A stretch of 64,000 bases of DNA from an uncultured Kineothrix sp. (lineage in GTDB: Bacteria > Bacillota > Clostridia > Lachnospirales > Lachnospiraceae), in contig CAJUSR010000011.1 of NCBI GenBank assembly GCA_910588855.1, positions 50,843 to 114,842 of the forward strand, read 5' to 3'. Every line of letters starts with the position of its first letter. Positions within the stretch are counted from its first letter, which is position 1. A model generated the notes under the pieces. It did no database searches, was not told the origin of the DNA, and saw only the letters and a program-made list of their open reading frames with translations. Position numbers and translations under genes: made by a program. Shown piece by piece: positions 25,801-34,109 of this stretch.

Positions 25801-27465
25801 ATGATGGGATTACGAGATCTGGAATTGATTGACATTGAAACAGAAGAGAAAGCGGTACGGAAGGCACGGAAGCGGAAAGGGAGCCGGACGGAAGAAAAGC
25901 AACGGGCGGTAAAAGGATGGCCGGTGGATAAATGGGTGTCAGAAGGGCATTCTTTGCGGGCAAAAGGGAAATGGAAAAAAGATTCCAACGAAGAGGAGTG
26001 GGAGGAAGAATGGGAAGAAGGCTCCGATGAGGAAGAGTGGGAGGAAGAATGGGAAGAAGACTCCGACGAAGAAGAATGGGAAGAAGACTCCGACGAAGAA
26101 GAATGGGGAGAAGGCTCTGACGAAGAAGAGTGGGAAGAAGGCTTTGACGAAGAAGGATGGGAGGAAGAGCCTGACGAGGAAGAATGGGAAGAAGACTCGG
26201 ACGAAGAAGAGTGGGAAGAAGACTCGGACGAAGAAGAGTGGGAAGAAGACTCGGACGAAGAAGAGTGGGAAGAAGAGCCGGGCGAGGAAGAATGGGAAGA
26301 AGACTCGGACGAAGAAGAATGGGGAGAAGGCTTTGACGACGAGGAAGAGTGGCAAGAAGGTTCCGATGAAAGAGGACGGGAAGAAGGGCTTTATAGAAAG
26401 GATTATGGAGAAGGTGAGTGGAAAGCCCGGAAGAGGCCGGGTGTAAGGCAGCCTTTAAAGGGATACCAGAGTAAAAAGAACCGGGTACGGAAGTATGCGG
26501 CGGTAAGGGAACGAATGGAGAAAAGCCCATTGGAGAAGAATCAGCAGGGAAATCATTTGGCCAAGAGGCGTAAAGAAGAGGGATACCGGGCGAGGGGGAG
26601 CCGGATGGAGGAAGACCGGGGTGCAAGAAATAGGGATAAAGAACGTCCGATGCCGGAACGGGCAAAAAAAGAAAGCCCAATGCCAAGAAGCGCGGATATA
26701 CAGGAGATAAAACGACGCAAGAAAAGGCGCAGGAGAAGGGTAAGGGCAATCAGAGGCATGATAACGGCATTTACGCTTACTCTGGCGGTGGGGCTTTTTC
26801 TTGGGGTAGCATGGCTTGCGGTACGTGTATATAAGGAAATGAAGGAAAAGGAAGTGGTTCAGACCGCTGTTACGACAGAGGTGCAGGAAATAGAAAGCCA
26901 AGACATTAGAGAATGGGCGAAGTTTTATGCATTGGATTTGGAGCGGCCGGCACTGGCGGTAGATTTATTGACAGTGAATGAATATTCCCGTCCGGGGGAA
27001 GAACTGCCGGAAGTAAAAAGTATTTTCATCCATTATACGGCGAATGCGGGTACGACTGCGGAGCAAAACAGAAGTTATTTTGAATCCCTTTCCGAGAGCC
27101 ATGAGCGTTCTGCCAGTGCCCATTTTGTAATAGGCTATGATGGCGTAATTGTACAATGTATACCGACCAAGGAAATTGCGTATGCCGTAAAGGGGCGCAA
27201 TTATGATTCCATATCCATAGAGTGCTGTTACTTGGACGAGAATGGGAAATTTGAAGAAGAAACGTATGAAACATTGATTGAGCTGACGGCATGGCTGCTG
27301 CATAAATATGAGCTTCGGCCTGAGAACGTACTCAGGCATTATGATGAAGGCGGGAAAAACTGCCCGAAATATTATGTGGAACATGAGGATGCATGGGATA
27401 GATTTTTGATGGATTTGGAAAAATATATGGCAGGATTGGTGGAAGAAGAGGAAAACGGCTTATAA
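25801..27465 (+). CDS. Membrane-anchored N-acetylmuramoyl-L-alanine amidase with acidic tandem-repeat domain
   Basis: 554 residues. Residues 1-60 are basic. Residues 63-190 consist of a tandem 9-residue repeat of the form EEEWEEDSD, extremely acidic with regularly spaced Trp. A basic stretch (about 200-318) is followed by one membrane helix (about 320-343) and an external Amidase_2/PGRP domain (about 400-545). Zinc ligands are visible in IHYTAN (about 410) and in RHYDEGGKNCPKYY (about 512-525). It would cut between MurNAc and L-Ala outside the cell. The 320-residue charged cytoplasmic part is unusual for this enzyme family. The ribosome binding site is weak, so the start is uncertain. Confidence 0.8.
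   Translation: MMGLRDLELIDIETEEKAVRKARKRKGSRTEEKQRAVKGWPVDKWVSEGHSLRAKGKWKKDSNEEEWEEEWEEGSDEEEWEEEWEEDSDEEEWEEDSDEEEWGEGSDEEEWEEGFDEEGWEEEPDEEEWEEDSDEEEWEEDSDEEEWEEDSDEEEWEEEPGEEEWEEDSDEEEWGEGFDDEEEWQEGSDERGREEGLYRKDYGEGEWKARKRPGVRQPLKGYQSKKNRVRKYAAVRERMEKSPLEKNQQGNHLAKRRKEEGYRARGSRMEEDRGARNRDKERPMPERAKKESPMPRSADIQEIKRRKKRRRRRVRAIRGMITAFTLTLAVGLFLGVAWLAVRVYKEMKEKEVVQTAVTTEVQEIESQDIREWAKFYALDLERPALAVDLLTVNEYSRPGEELPEVKSIFIHYTANAGTTAEQNRSYFESLSESHERSASAHFVIGYDGVIVQCIPTKEIAYAVKGRNYDSISIECCYLDENGKFEEETYETLIELTAWLLHKYELRPENVLRHYDEGGKNCPKYYVEHEDAWDRFLMDLEKYMAGLVEEEENGL
25990..26370 (+). repeat. In-frame 27-bp tandem repeat
   Basis: About 12-14 degenerate copies of a 27-base unit beginning GACGAAGAAGAGTGGGAAGA, encoding DEEEWEEDS-type 9-mers. 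Variation is mostly at third positions and in the D-S / G-S / E-P slot. The purine-rich repeat keeps other frames open on both strands, which creates spurious reading frames there. Confidence 0.9.
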
Positions 27466-27490
27466 GGGCTGAAAAGAAAGGATGGAAAGC

Positions 27491-27850
27491 ATGAAAATTT
27501 TATTTGTGGAATATCCAAAATGCAGTACATGCAAAAAGGCGAGGCAATGGCTGGAAGGGAAAGGGATAGCCTATAACAGCAGGAGCATTAAGGAAGAAAA
27601 CCCGAGCAAGGAGGAGTTGAAGGAATGGCATGAAAAGAGCGGTTTGGATATTAAACGGTTCTTTAATACTAGCGGCATCCTTTATAAAGAAATGCAGTTG
27701 AAGGATAAGCTTCCCGGGATGGCGATGGAAGAGAAATACGAATTGCTTGCCACGGATGGTATGCTGGTGAAGCGTCCAATTGCCGTTTCCGGCGATTTGG
27801 TTTTGGTAGGCTTTAAAGAAGGGGAATGGGAAGAAAAATTAAAAAATTAA
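27491..27850 (+). CDS. ArsC/Spx-family thioredoxin-fold protein
   Basis: 119 residues. The start at 27491 is chosen over the ATG at 27482 because AAAGG directly abuts the latter. The redox motif CSTCKKA (residues 12-18) lies in the first beta-alpha unit. It is followed by the family pattern EENPSKEELKEWHEKSGLD, FFNTSGILYKE and, near the end, LVKRPIAV. This is the ArsC/Spx/YffB fold. A true arsenate reductase would need further conserved Arg residues that I cannot assign, and there is no ars operon around. Function beyond the fold is therefore open. Confidence 0.85.
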   Translation: MKILFVEYPKCSTCKKARQWLEGKGIAYNSRSIKEENPSKEELKEWHEKSGLDIKRFFNTSGILYKEMQLKDKLPGMAMEEKYELLATDGMLVKRPIAVSGDLVLVGFKEGEWEEKLKN

Positions 27851-27898
27851 GAATCTAAGTGAAAACCCTGTCTGTTTTTGTGGAAATGGCCAGGGTTG

Positions 27899-27927
27899 TT
27901 GACTTCCGTTTCTTTTTCCCTTATCAT
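27899..27927 (+). promoter_or_regulatory. pncB promoter
   Basis: TTGACT (27899-27904), a 17-base spacer and TATCAT (27922-27927). It lies in the 190-base gap before pncB, leaving a leader of about 105 bases. Confidence 0.6.
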
Positions 27928-28040
27928 GAACAATAAATGGAATGCCAGCGGAACTTGCCTGTGGATGGTTATTTTAAAATATATGGTTTTGACGGATAAC
28001 TTTTCAGGCACATTTTTGGACGGCAGAATAGGAGGCAAAC

Positions 28041-29495
28041 ATGGGCAGACAGAATTTGACCTTACTTACTGACCTTTACGAACTTACAATGATGCAAGGT
28101 TATTTCAAACATAAGGATCAGAATGAAACCGTAATATTTGATGCATTTTACAGGACGAATCCCGGGGAAGGGGGCTATGCCATAGCAGCCGGCCTGGAAC
28201 AGGTAATCCAGTATATTAAAGACCTTCATTTTTCCGATGAGGATATTGAGTATCTTGCCGGGCTTGGCATATTTGAGCAGGACTTCCTTGACTATTTGAG
28301 GGGCTTTCAATTTACCGGGGACATATATGCGATACCGGAGGGGAGCGTAATTTTCCCAAGGGAGCCTTTGGTTAAAGTAATTGCGCCGATTATGCAGGCG
28401 CAGCTTATGGAAACCGCAATACTGAATATTATCAATCACCAAAGCCTGATTGCAACGAAGGCGGCCAGGGTTTGCTATGCTGCCAGAGGCGACGGGATTA
28501 TGGAATTTGGGCTTAGACGGGCGCAGGGGCCGGATGCAGGCACTTATGGGGCGCGGGCTGCCGTTATTGGAGGATGTGTCGGCACTTCTAATGTATTATG
28601 CGGCAGGCTTTTTGATGTTCCGGTGAAAGGAACCCATGCGCATAGCTGGATTATGAGCTTCCCGGATGAATATACGGCATTTAAGACTTATGCTGACATG
28701 TATCCTTCGGCTTGCATCCTGCTGGTGGATACTTATGATACGTTAAAATCAGGGGTGCCGAATGCAATAAAAGTCTTTCAGGAAATGAAAGAGGCTGGCG
28801 TGCCGCTTACTTATTATGGAATCCGTTTGGACAGCGGCGATTTGGCTTATCTTTCCAAGAAAGCAAGAAAGATGTTGGATCAGGCAGGTTTCCCCGACGC
28901 GGTGATTTCCGCTTCCAACGATTTGGACGAGTTCCTCATTGACAGTTTAAAGGTGCAAGGGGCAGCGATTACCTCATGGGGTGTGGGGACCAATTTGATT
29001 ACATCGAAAGATTGCCCGTCTTTCGGCGGGGTATATAAGCTGGCTGCCATTAAAGATAAGGAAGGCAATTTTATCCCGAAGATTAAACTGTCCGAGAACA
29101 GCGAAAAGGTAACGAACCCAGGCAATAAAACCGTTTACCGTATTTATGAAAAAGAATCCGGCAAAGTGAAGGCTGATTTGATTTGCCTGGTAGATGAAAA
29201 ATTTGACGAAAACGAGCCTATGCTTCTTTTCGACCCTTTAGAGCCGTGGAAGAAAACAAAACTTCCGGGTGGAAGTTATACAATGCGCGAAATTATGGTT
29301 CCGGTGTTCCAAGGCGGAAAATGCTGCTACGAATCGCCAAAAGTTATGGATATCAGGGAATATTGCAAGAAGGAATTGGATACCCTTTGGGATGAGACAA
29401 GAAGGCTTGTGAACCCCCATAAAGTATATGTGGATTTATCCAAGAAATTGTATGATATAAAGATTGAACTGTTGGACAGTATGGGGCAAGTATAA
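28041..29495 (+). CDS. pncB: Nicotinate phosphoribosyltransferase
   Basis: 484 residues. It converts nicotinate and PRPP to nicotinate mononucleotide in NAD salvage. Seen: the N-terminal LLTDLYELTMMQGYF with the family's DxYxLTM pattern (about residues 7-21), FDAFYRTNPGEGGYAI, EFGLRRAQGPDAG (about 155-167), the GTHAHSWIMSF segment (about 197-207) and RLDSGDLAYLS (about 259-269). The length fits the longer bacterial form. RBS AGGAGG lies upstream of the ATG. A DegV gene follows in the same direction. Confidence 0.95.
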   Translation: MGRQNLTLLTDLYELTMMQGYFKHKDQNETVIFDAFYRTNPGEGGYAIAAGLEQVIQYIKDLHFSDEDIEYLAGLGIFEQDFLDYLRGFQFTGDIYAIPEGSVIFPREPLVKVIAPIMQAQLMETAILNIINHQSLIATKAARVCYAARGDGIMEFGLRRAQGPDAGTYGARAAVIGGCVGTSNVLCGRLFDVPVKGTHAHSWIMSFPDEYTAFKTYADMYPSACILLVDTYDTLKSGVPNAIKVFQEMKEAGVPLTYYGIRLDSGDLAYLSKKARKMLDQAGFPDAVISASNDLDEFLIDSLKVQGAAITSWGVGTNLITSKDCPSFGGVYKLAAIKDKEGNFIPKIKLSENSEKVTNPGNKTVYRIYEKESGKVKADLICLVDEKFDENEPMLLFDPLEPWKKTKLPGGSYTMREIMVPVFQGGKCCYESPKVMDIREYCKKELDTLWDETRRLVNPHKVYVDLSKKLYDIKIELLDSMGQV

Positions 29496-29543
29496 GAGAT
29501 ATGATAAATAGATGAATGTGTTTGAGCGGCTTGGAGGATTCAT

Positions 29544-30425
29544 ATGCTTAGAATAATTACAGATTCCGCCTCTGATTTGCCTAAGGAGTATATTGAAGCT
29601 CATAATCTTCATGTGATACCTACTCCCGTTGTGATTGATGAAACGGATTATTTTGATGGTAAAACTATCCAGACGAAAGAATTTTATAATATTTTGGATG
29701 ATACAAAGAGGGATGTGCGGACTTACCACATCAATCCTGCTATGTTTGAGGAGGCGTTTCTGCCTTATGCGCAGGCTGGGAACAGCATTATTTATATTTG
29801 CTTTTCTACCGGTATAGCCGGAACTTTTAATGCTGCCAATATTGCAAAAACAAATGTATTGGAGCAATATCCGGATTTTGATTTGACGATTATCGATTCT
29901 AAGTCGGCATCCATCGGTTTTGGCCTTCTTGTATCTAAATTGGTGACGATGTTGGAAAAAGGGGCGCCTAAAAAAATAATAGTAGAAGCAGCCAATTATT
30001 TTATCTCCCATATGCACCATGTATTTACGGTGCATACACTGGCGTATTTGATAAAAGGCGGCCGGCTTTCCAAATTTAAGGGCACAATTGCTGAAACATT
30101 GGATATGAAGCCTATTTTGATTGTGGATAAAGAGGGGAGCCTGCAAGTGCTGAAAACTGTCAGAGGGCGTAAAAAATCGATGAAAGCCTTGATTGACTAT
30201 GCAAAAGCAAATGGGTATGATTTGCCTTCCCAGACATTGGCCATTTGCCACGGTGAGGATGAAGATGCGCTTCAATTCCTGTTAGGTCTGGCAGATGCTG
30301 AGTTAAAACCTAATGATAAATTGATTTCGACAGTGGGATGTGCTATAGGAGCCCATACCGGCCGCGGGATTGTAGGGCTTTGCTTTTTAGACGCTTCGGA
30401 AGAGGAATATAAGGAATACCTTTAA
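29544..30425 (+). CDS. DegV-family fatty-acid-binding protein
   Basis: 293 residues. Starts with the family signature ITDSASDLP (about 4-12) and contains STGIAGTFNAA (about 89-99), DSKSASIGFGLL (about 117-128) and the YLIKGGRLSKFKG motif (about 171-183) of the DegV fold. DegV (FakB-type) proteins carry a fatty acid between the two domains and can present it to the kinase FakA; no FakA is in the window. RBS TTGGAGGATTCAT is clear. A dispersed palindromic element follows 48 bases after the stop. Confidence 0.92.
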   Translation: MLRIITDSASDLPKEYIEAHNLHVIPTPVVIDETDYFDGKTIQTKEFYNILDDTKRDVRTYHINPAMFEEAFLPYAQAGNSIIYICFSTGIAGTFNAANIAKTNVLEQYPDFDLTIIDSKSASIGFGLLVSKLVTMLEKGAPKKIIVEAANYFISHMHHVFTVHTLAYLIKGGRLSKFKGTIAETLDMKPILIVDKEGSLQVLKTVRGRKKSMKALIDYAKANGYDLPSQTLAICHGEDEDALQFLLGLADAELKPNDKLISTVGCAIGAHTGRGIVGLCFLDASEEEYKEYL

Positions 30426-30473
30426 AGAGGAATATGGATAGAAGAGGAATTTTTTTAAAAGGGATATTTAAGA

Positions 30474-30667
30474 CAATGTCATTTAGTTAACGGTACCAGA
30501 CGCAGTGAGGAACATAAGATGCTCCGTCACCACGCTTTCGCTCGGTAAAAAGCGTAACGGACACTAAACTCGTGAGGAACCTCGTTAAGTGCCGACGTTT
30601 TTTAACGGGTTCCTTGAGCATTTTATGTTCCTCACGGCTGAATCAAGGCACTAACTAAATGACATTG
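30474..30667. repeat. 194-bp MITE-like palindromic repeat, copy 1
   Basis: Ends are inverted: CAATGTCATTTAGTTA at the left and its complement TAACTAAATGACATTG at the right. Imperfect pairing continues inward through GTGAGGAACATAA / TTATGTTCCTCAC. The interior holds further small hairpins. The first 52 bases reappear at 63949-64000 with three differences, so this is a mobile or dispersed family. No open reading frame. It fills half of the 383-base DegV-spoVT gap; the rest holds a terminator hairpin. Confidence 0.85.
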
Positions 30668-30754
30668 ATATTTTAAGAAGGGATTTTTGAAGAAGGGATT
30701 TTTAAAAAAAGGGAACACCTTTAAAAAGAAAACCGGATTTGGGGTTTATGCCCG

Positions 30755-30790
30755 GAAGGTCTGCCTGGTATGATTGCCGGGCAGACCTTC
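30755..30790 (-). terminator. Hairpin at the 3' side of spoVT
   Basis: GAAGGTCTGCC (30755-30765) pairs perfectly with GGCAGACCTTC (30780-30790). Read on the minus strand it follows spoVT. The T-rich stretch comes only after about 20 more bases, so termination is plausible rather than certain. Its core resembles the GGTCTGTCCGG part of the repeat at 37911-37959. Confidence 0.5.
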
Positions 30791-30808
30791 TGGCATCCGA
30801 ATCCAATA

Positions 30809-31354
30809 TTACTGTTCCATCTGCCTGCCGAGGAACCCTGCCGCAGATAAGGCCAGTTTTTGCTCCACTTCGCCCATTTTTGATTTTTCGTCGCTTTCTA
30901 CCAATACAACGGCTCCGATGACATCGCCTTCGCAAATAATAGGGCTGACTGCTTCGTGTACAAAGTCTTCCCCGCCTTCCGAAGAGATGGTGATAAAGCT
31001 ACGGTCCCCTTTGGATGCGATAACGGTTTCCCTATTGTTGATTTTATCTTCCAAGTCCCTGCTCAACCCTTTCCCCAAAAGGTTTTTGCTGCCGCCGGAC
31101 ACGGCGATAAACTGATCCCTGTCGGCAATCAATGCTGTATGGCCGGATACTTGGGCAAGGCTTTCCGCATATTGTTTGGCAAATGTACTCATTTCCCCAA
31201 TTGGTGAATATTTTTTCAATATGATTTCGCCTTCCCTGTCGGTAAATATTTCCAGCGGATCGCTTTCCCTAATCCGCAATGTCCTTCTGATTTCTTTTGG
31301 TATAACGATACGGCCTAAATCGTCAATTCGTCTCACTATGCCTGTTGCTTTCAT
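30809..31354 (-). CDS. spoVT: Stage V sporulation regulator SpoVT
   Basis: 181 residues. Start at 31354, where GGAGG precedes the ATG and the family N-terminus MKATGIVRRIDDLGRIVIPKEIRRTLRI begins. An AbrB-type swapped-hairpin DNA-binding domain (1-50) is followed by a GAF-like C-terminal domain (about 55-180). It is a forespore transcription regulator in spore formers. In Bacillus spoVT directly follows mfd; here it lies 14 kb away on the other strand. Alone in its transcription unit. Confidence 0.95.
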   Translation of the reverse strand: MKATGIVRRIDDLGRIVIPKEIRRTLRIRESDPLEIFTDREGEIILKKYSPIGEMSTFAKQYAESLAQVSGHTALIADRDQFIAVSGGSKNLLGKGLSRDLEDKINNRETVIASKGDRSFITISSEGGEDFVHEAVSPIICEGDVIGAVVLVESDEKSKMGEVEQKLALSAAGFLGRQMEQ

Positions 31355-31559
31355 TTCGTTTCCTCCATTTATATCTCTTAAGTTTGGTACTAGTATCTGT
31401 AAACGGTGGTATTTTATACCTTGGAAATTATTTTTGCGGAAGAATATTTTCAGCCCAAAATATAACTCAAAAATAATTAAAATAGATGTGTTCAACTTGC
31501 CTTCAATGATGTATAATTAATTATAAGTATCGGTTTGTACGGAAAGTTGAGGTGATGGG

Positions 31560-32453
31560 ATGCTGCATAGGATAAAGAAGAAAATGACGATGGCGGGTGT
31601 TCTGGTTATAGTAGGTGCTATCTGGGGAGGATTGCCGGTTTTTGCGGCAGAGATGCCGGTGGAATCGGTATCGGAAAATTCAGTGTCTGAGAACTCGGTT
31701 CCGGTTACAGGGGAAGAGGAAAAAGAAGACGAAATGATAGAAAGTGACATAAAAGAAGAGGAAACGGAGCAGCCGGCGGAGACAGAAGTACAAGATACGG
31801 ATGAATTACAGGTGGAGAATGAGGCGGATGTGGTGCAGCCGGAGGAAGAACCTGTGACAGTAAATGCAGACCAGTTCCAGTCCATAAACTATCAACAGAC
31901 GGTATTGACCGATTGGCAGCAAGTGCTGGAAGCTTTGGCAACTTTAACGCCGGAAGCATTGACAAGCGGGGGCGGTGGAGGTACTCTGGTCCTTCAACTG
32001 CAGAATGTGGATAATATACCTTCGGAAGTGAAAGGTTCTTTAACGGATGGCGGTACGGGATATACGAAGATACTGCAGTGCGGGCTTGGCTATGGCGTCT
32101 CAATAGTGATAAACGGAGCAGAGGATAACAGCGGATTCCGGGGAATCGGCAATACGAGGGTATGGGTAGACAGCGAAAAGAGAGGGAAAAAGAGTGTGGC
32201 TACAACGGTGCATTTCGATTCCCATGAAGACCTTGGTGCGGTAGTAAGTTTACAGGTAAACCTTCCGCAGTGCAGCAAGGGAACGAAGGTTTCGGTTTAT
32301 GCGGAAACGGTAGCGATGGATGAAGAAGGGAATGTGATAGTTGGTGAGAATGCCTGCATTGGAACGACTAAGGCAGGGGAGAACGGAAATGTAGAGATTC
32401 CTATCCAGTCTACAGCAAATTATATGTTTGTATATAAAGGGGCAAAAGAGTAA
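31560..32453 (+). CDS. Secreted protein of unknown function, acidic N-terminal linker
   Basis: 297 residues. Signal peptide (about 1-30: basic start, hydrophobic core, cleavage near VFAAE). A Glu/Ser/Val-rich low-complexity linker (about 31-105) contains a repeated VSENSV motif, and a predicted beta-rich domain (about 106-297) follows. RBS GAGGTGAT is just upstream. No sortase signal or known enzyme motif is seen. It lies divergent from spoVT with a weak TATAAT (31512-31517) upstream. I do not recognise the family. Confidence 0.75.
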   Translation: MLHRIKKKMTMAGVLVIVGAIWGGLPVFAAEMPVESVSENSVSENSVPVTGEEEKEDEMIESDIKEEETEQPAETEVQDTDELQVENEADVVQPEEEPVTVNADQFQSINYQQTVLTDWQQVLEALATLTPEALTSGGGGGTLVLQLQNVDNIPSEVKGSLTDGGTGYTKILQCGLGYGVSIVINGAEDNSGFRGIGNTRVWVDSEKRGKKSVATTVHFDSHEDLGAVVSLQVNLPQCSKGTKVSVYAETVAMDEEGNVIVGENACIGTTKAGENGNVEIPIQSTANYMFVYKGAKE

Positions 32454-32502
32454 GTTACTTTTGCCGAATAGGCATGAGGCAAATCGTGCAGATAAAATAT
32501 TG

Positions 32503-32579
32503 GGAATCCTTCTGGATATTGTGGTGCATCTTATTGTAAAAGATATACTTTGCATCATGGGAAAGAAGGGTTCCTTTTT
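32503..32579 (+). terminator. Probable terminator with long stem-loop
   Basis: GGAATCCTTCT (32503-32513) pairs with AGAAGGGTTCC (32564-32574, one wobble). Inner pairing between GGTGCA and TGCATC is possible, and a run of five T follows. The remainder of the 305-base gap before the next gene holds its promoter. Confidence 0.6.
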
Positions 32580-32685
32580 ATGTTCCCTGTAATTTGCTTT
32601 TTGGGAATATTTGGAAGTATTTGGCAAAATAACCAAATTATAAATGGAAGTGGTAAAAAGTTTATGGAAAATATGAAAAAAAGGC

Positions 32686-32714
32686 TTTACACGGATTTGC
32701 ACATAATATATAAT
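32686..32714 (+). promoter_or_regulatory. Promoter of the thioredoxin-like NPD-repeat gene
   Basis: TTTACA (32686-32691), a 17-base spacer, TATAAT (32709-32714). It lies 44 bases before the start codon. Confidence 0.75.
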
Positions 32715-32758
32715 CTTTCTACATTGTGTTACCACATTATAATTGGAAAGGAAAAGAG

Positions 32759-34063
32759 ATGATGAGAAAACGGTTTTTAGTTATGCTGGCTGTGCTATTG
32801 CTGATAATTCCAGTGATACCTGCAGCAGCAAAGGAGATGCCGGAAGGCACGGAAAATTTGAGTTACACATTTGCTGGTATAGATGGCGGAACAATATCGA
32901 CACAGAGCAATGGAAAAACCAAAGTAATTGTTTTTTTCAGAGTTGATTGTGTCAATTGCCAAAATGTATTAAGGACGATTGCCAAAAGCTCATGGATTCA
33001 CGATGAAGACCTGGCGGACGTATGTGCAGTTTCGATGGATCAAAAGATAGAGAATCAGCAATGGGTACAGACAACAACGGATGATGTAAGGAATTTTGAG
33101 GCAACATATTGCGCAGCGGCAAACGGCAGGATTCAATTTGGTTTAGATGCAGGGGTAAACGATGCCATGATAGCTTATGGTGAGCCGGCCGGATTAGTGA
33201 CTATTATAGATAATGGATATTATGTTAGCAAATCTATTGGAACTCCTGTAGTGGCTATTGTGGATGCGGACAATAAACTCCGCCATGTAACCAATAGTTA
33301 TACAGCAGCCGATGGTATTGAGGATAAATTAAAGGATATCCAGTCCGGCAATACGCAAAACCCGGATAATCCGACAAACCCGGATAATCCAGACAACCCG
33401 GATAACCCGACTAATCCAGATAACCCGGATAATCCGACCAATCCCGATAATCCGGACAACCCAGACAACCCAGACAATCCCGATAATCCGGACAACCCAG
33501 ACAACCCGGACAATCCCGATAATCCGGACAACCCAGACAACCCGGACAACCCAGATAATCCAGACGACCCTACAAACCCGGATAACCCGGATGGGACTCC
33601 TGGGGATAATGATGGAACCGGAAAGCCGGAAGAAAATCCGGAACCCCAAGAGAGCAGCAGCTCTAAGCCGGCTTGCAACCACGTAGGGGAAATTGTAATT
33701 GTAAGCGGTGCGACAGCTACAACGGATGCTGTTGCGGCATATGAGTGTGTAAAATGCGGAACGGTTTATCGGTATGAAGCGGTATCCAATTCGGCTTATG
33801 CAGCTTTCCTGAAGGAGACAGCAGATGCGATATTGAATGCAAAGCAGTCCGAAGTGGTAATCAATACAAAACTTTGGACAAGCTTCAACAAAACAGTATT
33901 TGAAGCAATGAAGAGCAGGCCGGATGTGGCGGTAACTGTAAATTATACATTTGAAGGCAATCCATATGTATTGACAATACCGGCAGGAACAAATGTGGAT
34001 TTGCTGATGGATGAGAATGGATTCGGTGGATTCCGATATATTGAGAATGTTTTGGGCAAATAA
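32759..34063 (+). CDS. Secreted thioredoxin-like protein with Asn-Pro-Asp repeat linker
   Basis: 434 residues. Start at 32759 or 32762 (two ATG; AAAGGAAAAGAG upstream; the promoter lies inside the longer frame). Signal peptide about 1-24. A redoxin-like domain (about 30-190) has IVFFRVDCVNCQN with C64-x2-C67. A linker of about 80 residues is built from NPD repeats. The C-terminal domain (about 300-434) begins with CNH and continues to ECVKCG, which may be a metal or zinc-ribbon-like site. It is probably an exported redox or sensing protein. No anchor is seen. The T-box/ileS unit follows. Confidence 0.75.
   Translation: MMRKRFLVMLAVLLLIIPVIPAAAKEMPEGTENLSYTFAGIDGGTISTQSNGKTKVIVFFRVDCVNCQNVLRTIAKSSWIHDEDLADVCAVSMDQKIENQQWVQTTTDDVRNFEATYCAAANGRIQFGLDAGVNDAMIAYGEPAGLVTIIDNGYYVSKSIGTPVVAIVDADNKLRHVTNSYTAADGIEDKLKDIQSGNTQNPDNPTNPDNPDNPDNPTNPDNPDNPTNPDNPDNPDNPDNPDNPDNPDNPDNPDNPDNPDNPDNPDNPDDPTNPDNPDGTPGDNDGTGKPEENPEPQESSSSKPACNHVGEIVIVSGATATTDAVAAYECVKCGTVYRYEAVSNSAYAAFLKETADAILNAKQSEVVINTKLWTSFNKTVFEAMKSRPDVAVTVNYTFEGNPYVLTIPAGTNVDLLMDENGFGGFRYIENVLGK
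33359..33596 (+). repeat. In-frame 9-bp tandem repeat (NPD)n
   Basis: About 25 codon triplets of the type AAC-CCG-GAT / AAT-CCC-GAT, encoding Asn-Pro-Asp with occasional Thr-Asn or Asp-Asp-Pro-Thr units. Synonymous variation between units shows an older expansion rather than a fresh one. It creates long open frames on the opposite strand. Confidence 0.9.
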
Positions 34064-34074
34064 TTACTTCAGCC

Positions 34075-34104
34075 TTGACATAAAATAGAAACAGGCATTA
34101 TAAT
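34075..34104 (+). promoter_or_regulatory. ileS promoter
   Basis: Consensus TTGACA (34075-34080) and TATAAT (34099-34104) with an 18-base spacer, immediately upstream of the T-box leader. Confidence 0.85.
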
Positions 34105-34109
34105 AGCGG

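Noticed and set aside
25939..26446. Long alternative reading frames on both strands (Lys/Thr-rich and Phe/Val-rich peptides) inside the amidase gene
   Set aside because: They are by-products of the 27-bp purine-rich tandem repeat, which leaves every frame open. They have no ribosome binding site and no independent domain.
27491..27850. Arsenate reductase as part of an arsenic resistance locus
   Set aside because: No arsR, arsB or acr3 nearby, and the family is broad; only the ArsC/Spx fold is claimed.
30474..30667. Insertion sequence
   Set aside because: It has inverted ends but no transposase frame, so only a non-autonomous element can be claimed.
33298..33682. Reverse-strand frames encoding Gly-Leu-Ser and Val-Arg-Ile repeats
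   Set aside because: Shadow of the (NPD)n coding repeat on the plus strand.
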